A stretch of DNA of 9,552 nucleotides from an uncultured Collinsella sp. (GTDB taxonomy: Bacteria; Actinomycetota; Coriobacteriia; Coriobacteriales; Coriobacteriaceae). The stretch lies in the NCBI GenBank assembly GCA_902494545.1, contig CABUTP010000042.1, forward strand, positions 1 to 9,552, in the 5' to 3' direction. Below are positions 7,575 through 9,552 of the stretch, piece after piece. Each line of letters opens with the position of its first letter. Position 1 is the stretch's first letter. The position numbers and the translations under genes are program-made. The notes beneath the pieces were generated by a model. It saw only the letters and a list, made by a program, of their open reading frames with translations, was not told the origin of the DNA and ran no database searches.

Positions 7575-8075
7575 ATGGATATCCAACTTAAGACGGGTTG
7601 CTTTGAGGACGCGGCGCTGGTGCGCCGCGTCGTTTTTATGGACGAACAGGGCTACGAAAACGAGTTTGACGCTATCGACGAGGCCCCGAGTTGCATCCAC
7701 GTGACGCTTTATGTTGACGGCGAGCTCGCGGGCTGTTCGCGCGTGTTTCCCGAGGAACTCGAGCGTGTGGCCGACGCGGAGGCCCCGGTGTCGCCGGCGT
7801 GCGATATGGACGAAGGTGTCGCGGCGGGGGAGACATACATTATGGGCCGCGTTGCGGTGCTATCCTCAATGCGTCGCCGCGGTCTGGCGAGCAAGATTGT
7901 CGAGGCCAGCAATGCTGCTGCACGCGATGCTGGCGCCAAGCTCATAAAGCTGCATGCGCAGGAGTACGTGCTGCCGCTCTATGCCAAGGCCGGCTACACG
8001 CAGATCGCGCCGGTGGACTACGAAGACGAAGGTCAGCCCCACGCCTGGATGGCCAAGCGCATGGGCGACAGATAG
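7575..8075 (+). CDS. GNAT-family N-acetyltransferase
   Basis: Predicted acyl-CoA-dependent N-acetyltransferase of 166 aa. The N-terminal part has VVFMDEQGYENEFDAIDEAPSCIHV (20-43), a pattern seen in the YjcF/ElaA-like GNAT subgroup (an EQG motif, then D-x-x-D and a His). It is followed by VDGELAGCSRVFP. Motif A, the acetyl-CoA loop, is YIMGRVAVLSSMRRRGLASKIV (88-109) with R-R-R-G-L-A as the pyrophosphate loop. LHAQEYVLPLYAKAGYTQI (126-144) is the usual motif B. The substrate cannot be told from sequence. AAGGGG at 7564-7569 lies 5 nt before the ATG. The stop codon's last G is the first base of a REP-like motif. There is no evident functional link to the cps genes or to htpG. Confidence 0.85.
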   Translation: MDIQLKTGCFEDAALVRRVVFMDEQGYENEFDAIDEAPSCIHVTLYVDGELAGCSRVFPEELERVADAEAPVSPACDMDEGVAAGETYIMGRVAVLSSMRRRGLASKIVEASNAAARDAGAKLIKLHAQEYVLPLYAKAGYTQIAPVDYEDEGQPHAWMAKRMGDR

Positions 8076-8113
8076 GGACGTTCCTTTTCTGCCGGCAGTC
8101 GGGGACACTCCTT
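8075..8113. repeat. REP-like motif pair around a palindrome
   Basis: GGGACGTTCCTT (8075-8086) and GGGACACTCCTT (8102-8113) are near-identical direct units 27 bp apart, differing at two bases. Between them is the 10-bp perfect palindrome CTGCCGGCAG (8089-8098). GGGAC-type units flanking an inverted repeat in a spacer resemble short interspersed REP-type elements linked to Y1 (RAYT) transposases in other genomes. Whether this is a dispersed repeat here needs a genome search. Confidence 0.4.
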
Positions 8114-8183
8114 GGCAATCGACGCACGGGTATTCCAACATACAGTTTTTCGATTCCGTATGTATATATGCGCGCTAATAGGT

Positions 8184-8191
8184 TATAAAAT
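8184..8191 (+). promoter_or_regulatory. Probable -10 region for htpG
   Basis: TATAAAAT at 8184-8191 offers two overlapping -10 hexamers (TATAAA, TAAAAT) in an AT-rich stretch. Transcription would start near 8197, leaving a leader of about 80 nt. No consensus -35 is visible; the upstream segment is TATATA-like. A 6-bp inverted repeat ACATAC (8138-8143) and GTATGT (8158-8163) lies just upstream. I saw no CIRCE (HrcA), HAIR (HspR) or CtsR site. Confidence 0.45.
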
Positions 8192-8220
8192 CTAAGTCTG
8201 AACATAGCAGGTCTGCGATG

Positions 8221-8245
8221 CGGCTCGGGCAACCGGGCCGTTTTT
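8221..8245 (+). terminator. Intrinsic terminator or attenuator upstream of htpG
   Basis: CGGCTCGG pairs with CCGGGCCG in an 8-bp stem (one T-G wobble) closed by a GCAA tetraloop, followed by TTTTT (8241-8245). This is a textbook intrinsic terminator. It ends 30 nt before the htpG start and lies downstream of the only good -10 in the spacer, so it may attenuate htpG, or it may end the GNAT transcript while an unseen promoter drives htpG. Confidence 0.7.
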
Positions 8246-8275
8246 GCGGGCAGGGGTAGCGCGAAAGGACTGCAC

Positions 8276-9552
8276 ATGCGTCAATTTAAGACCGAGAGCA
8301 AAAAACTGCTCGACCTCATGATCAACTCCATCTACACCAATAAGGAAATCTTCCTGCGCGAGCTTATCTCCAACGCGAGCGATGCCGTCGACAAGCTCAA
8401 CTTTAAGAGCCTTCAGGATCCGAGTGTCAAGCTCGACCAGGGCGACTTGGCCATCCGTGTTTCCTTTGATAAGGACGCCCGCACCATCACTATTTCGGAT
8501 AACGGTATCGGCATGACCGCCGAGGAGCTCGAGCGCAACCTGGGCACCATCGCCCATTCCGGCTCCGAGGAGTTTAAGACCGAGAACGCCGAGCAGCAGG
8601 GCTCCGATGTCGACATCATCGGTCAGTTTGGCGTGGGTTTCTACTCCGCCTTTATGGTCGCCAGCCACGTGAAGGTCGTCAGCCGCGCTTATGGCGAGGA
8701 TACCGCCCACGTTTGGGAGTCCGACGGCCTTGAGGGCTACACCATCGAGGATGGCGAGCGTGCTGAGCACGGTACCGATGTCATCCTGACGCTGCGCGAG
8801 AACGAGAAGCTCGATGCCGATGGCGAGGCCGAGACCTACGATCGCTTCCTGACCGAGTGGGGCCTCAAGAGCCTGATTCAGCAGTACAGCAACTATGTGC
8901 GCTACCCGATCCAGATGATGGTGAGCAAGAGTCGCCAGAAGCCCAAGCCCGAGGACGCCGGCGACGACTATAAGCCCGAGTACGAGGACTATCAGGAGCT
9001 CGAGACCATCAACTCCATGACGCCGATCTGGAAAAAGCGCAGCTCCGACGTTGAGCAGAAGGATTACAACGAGTTCTATAAGTCCACGTTCCACGACTTT
9101 GACGATCCTGCGCGCACCATCAGCTTCCACGCCGAGGGCACGCTCGAGTATGACGCCCTGCTGTTTGTGCCGGGACGCGCGCCGTTCGATCTGTACAGCA
9201 AGGACTACGAGAAGGGTCTGGCGCTCTACAGCTCCAACGTCCTGATCATGGAGAAGTGCGACGACCTGCTGCCCGACTACTACAACTTTGTCCGCGGCGT
9301 CGTGGATTCCGCCGACGTGTCGCTCAACATCTCGCGCGAGACGCTGCAGCAGAACCGTCAGCTCAAGGCCATCGCCAAGCGTGTGGAAAAGAAGATTACC
9401 GCCGACCTTGAGGATATGCGTGACAACGACCGCGAGGCCTACGAGAAGTTCTTTGAGAACTTTGGCCGCGGTCTTAAGTACGGCATCTACTCGAGCTATG
9501 GCATGAAGGCCGATGAGCTCGCCGACCTGCTGCTGTTCTGGTCTGCCAAGGA
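8276..9552 (+). CDS. htpG: Chaperone HtpG (Hsp90), 3' end cut by window
   Basis: ATP-dependent molecular chaperone of the Hsp90 family. 425 codons are present and no stop is reached; HtpG is usually about 620-640 aa, so roughly the last third is missing. AAAGGA at 8264-8269 lies 6 nt before the ATG. The N-terminal GHKL ATPase domain shows E29 and N33 in LRELISNASDA (27-37), DNGIGM at 75-80 and GQFGVGFYS at 116-124. The middle domain includes NISRETLQQNRQL with the catalytic-loop Arg at residue 354. The protein reads in one frame through 9552 with no break. Codon use favours C-ending codons more than the phoR region, as expected of a well-expressed gene. It acts as a cytoplasmic homodimer in protein folding and stress. 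Confidence 0.97.
   Translation, partial: MRQFKTESKKLLDLMINSIYTNKEIFLRELISNASDAVDKLNFKSLQDPSVKLDQGDLAIRVSFDKDARTITISDNGIGMTAEELERNLGTIAHSGSEEFKTENAEQQGSDVDIIGQFGVGFYSAFMVASHVKVVSRAYGEDTAHVWESDGLEGYTIEDGERAEHGTDVILTLRENEKLDADGEAETYDRFLTEWGLKSLIQQYSNYVRYPIQMMVSKSRQKPKPEDAGDDYKPEYEDYQELETINSMTPIWKKRSSDVEQKDYNEFYKSTFHDFDDPARTISFHAEGTLEYDALLFVPGRAPFDLYSKDYEKGLALYSSNVLIMEKCDDLLPDYYNFVRGVVDSADVSLNISRETLQQNRQLKAIAKRVEKKITADLEDMRDNDREAYEKFFENFGRGLKYGIYSSYGMKADELADLLLFWSAK

Noticed and set aside
8076..8275. CIRCE, HAIR or CtsR heat-shock operator before htpG
   Set aside because: None of the inverted or direct repeat consensus sequences could be found in the spacer; GCTAA near 8174 is only a fragment of a CIRCE half.
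8192..9130. 312-aa open frame on the minus strand opposite htpG
   Set aside because: It is a shadow of htpG. The + strand frame carries all Hsp90 motifs and runs unbroken to the window end.

Overview
The window is high-GC bacterial DNA with tightly packed genes, all on the + strand. Spacers are short and Shine-Dalgarno sites are strong. Gene content (VanR/VanS-type two-component system, PstB, PhoB/PhoR, a Gram-positive CpsC/CpsD/CpsB tyrosine-kinase module, HtpG) and GC-rich codon use with common -GC/-CG third positions suggest a Gram-positive actinobacterium. My best guess is a gut Coriobacteriia such as Collinsella. That assignment is inference from style and content, not from a marker gene.

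Layout. (1) 112-2071: a VanR-like response regulator and a VanS-like histidine kinase in one operon, with no vanHAX-type resistance genes in view. (2) 2175-5271: pstB, the phosphate-importer ATPase, then a PhoB-like regulator and a PhoR-like sensor kinase. pstS, pstC, pstA and phoU are not present between them. The phoB-phoR pair is translationally coupled. (3) 5272-5447: a 176-bp spacer with a strong stem-loop after phoR, a 12-bp perfect palindrome and a promoter candidate. (4) 5448-7535: cpsC (Wzz-like co-polymerase/kinase activator), cpsD (BY-kinase) and cpsB (PHP-family phosphotyrosine phosphatase). This is a complete kinase/activator/phosphatase module with no glycosyltransferase, flippase or polymerase next to it. 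(5) 7575-8075: a GNAT acetyltransferase. (6) 8076-8275: a 200-bp spacer holding a REP-like motif pair, an AT-rich promoter region and an intrinsic terminator lying upstream of the next gene. (7) 8276-9552: htpG (Hsp90), cut by the window end.

Working together: the left half is an envelope and phosphate sensing block (two OmpR-family two-component systems flanking pstB). The middle is an exopolysaccharide chain-length and phosphorylation control module. The right end is a chaperone gene. I do not see a clearly new multi-gene system. The points most worth checking are regulatory: twin TATCGATA palindromes before pstB, the 12-bp palindrome before cpsC, and the promoter-terminator-gene arrangement before htpG. 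The isolated cpsCDB module and the sensor-domain-less VanS-like kinase are also worth a look.
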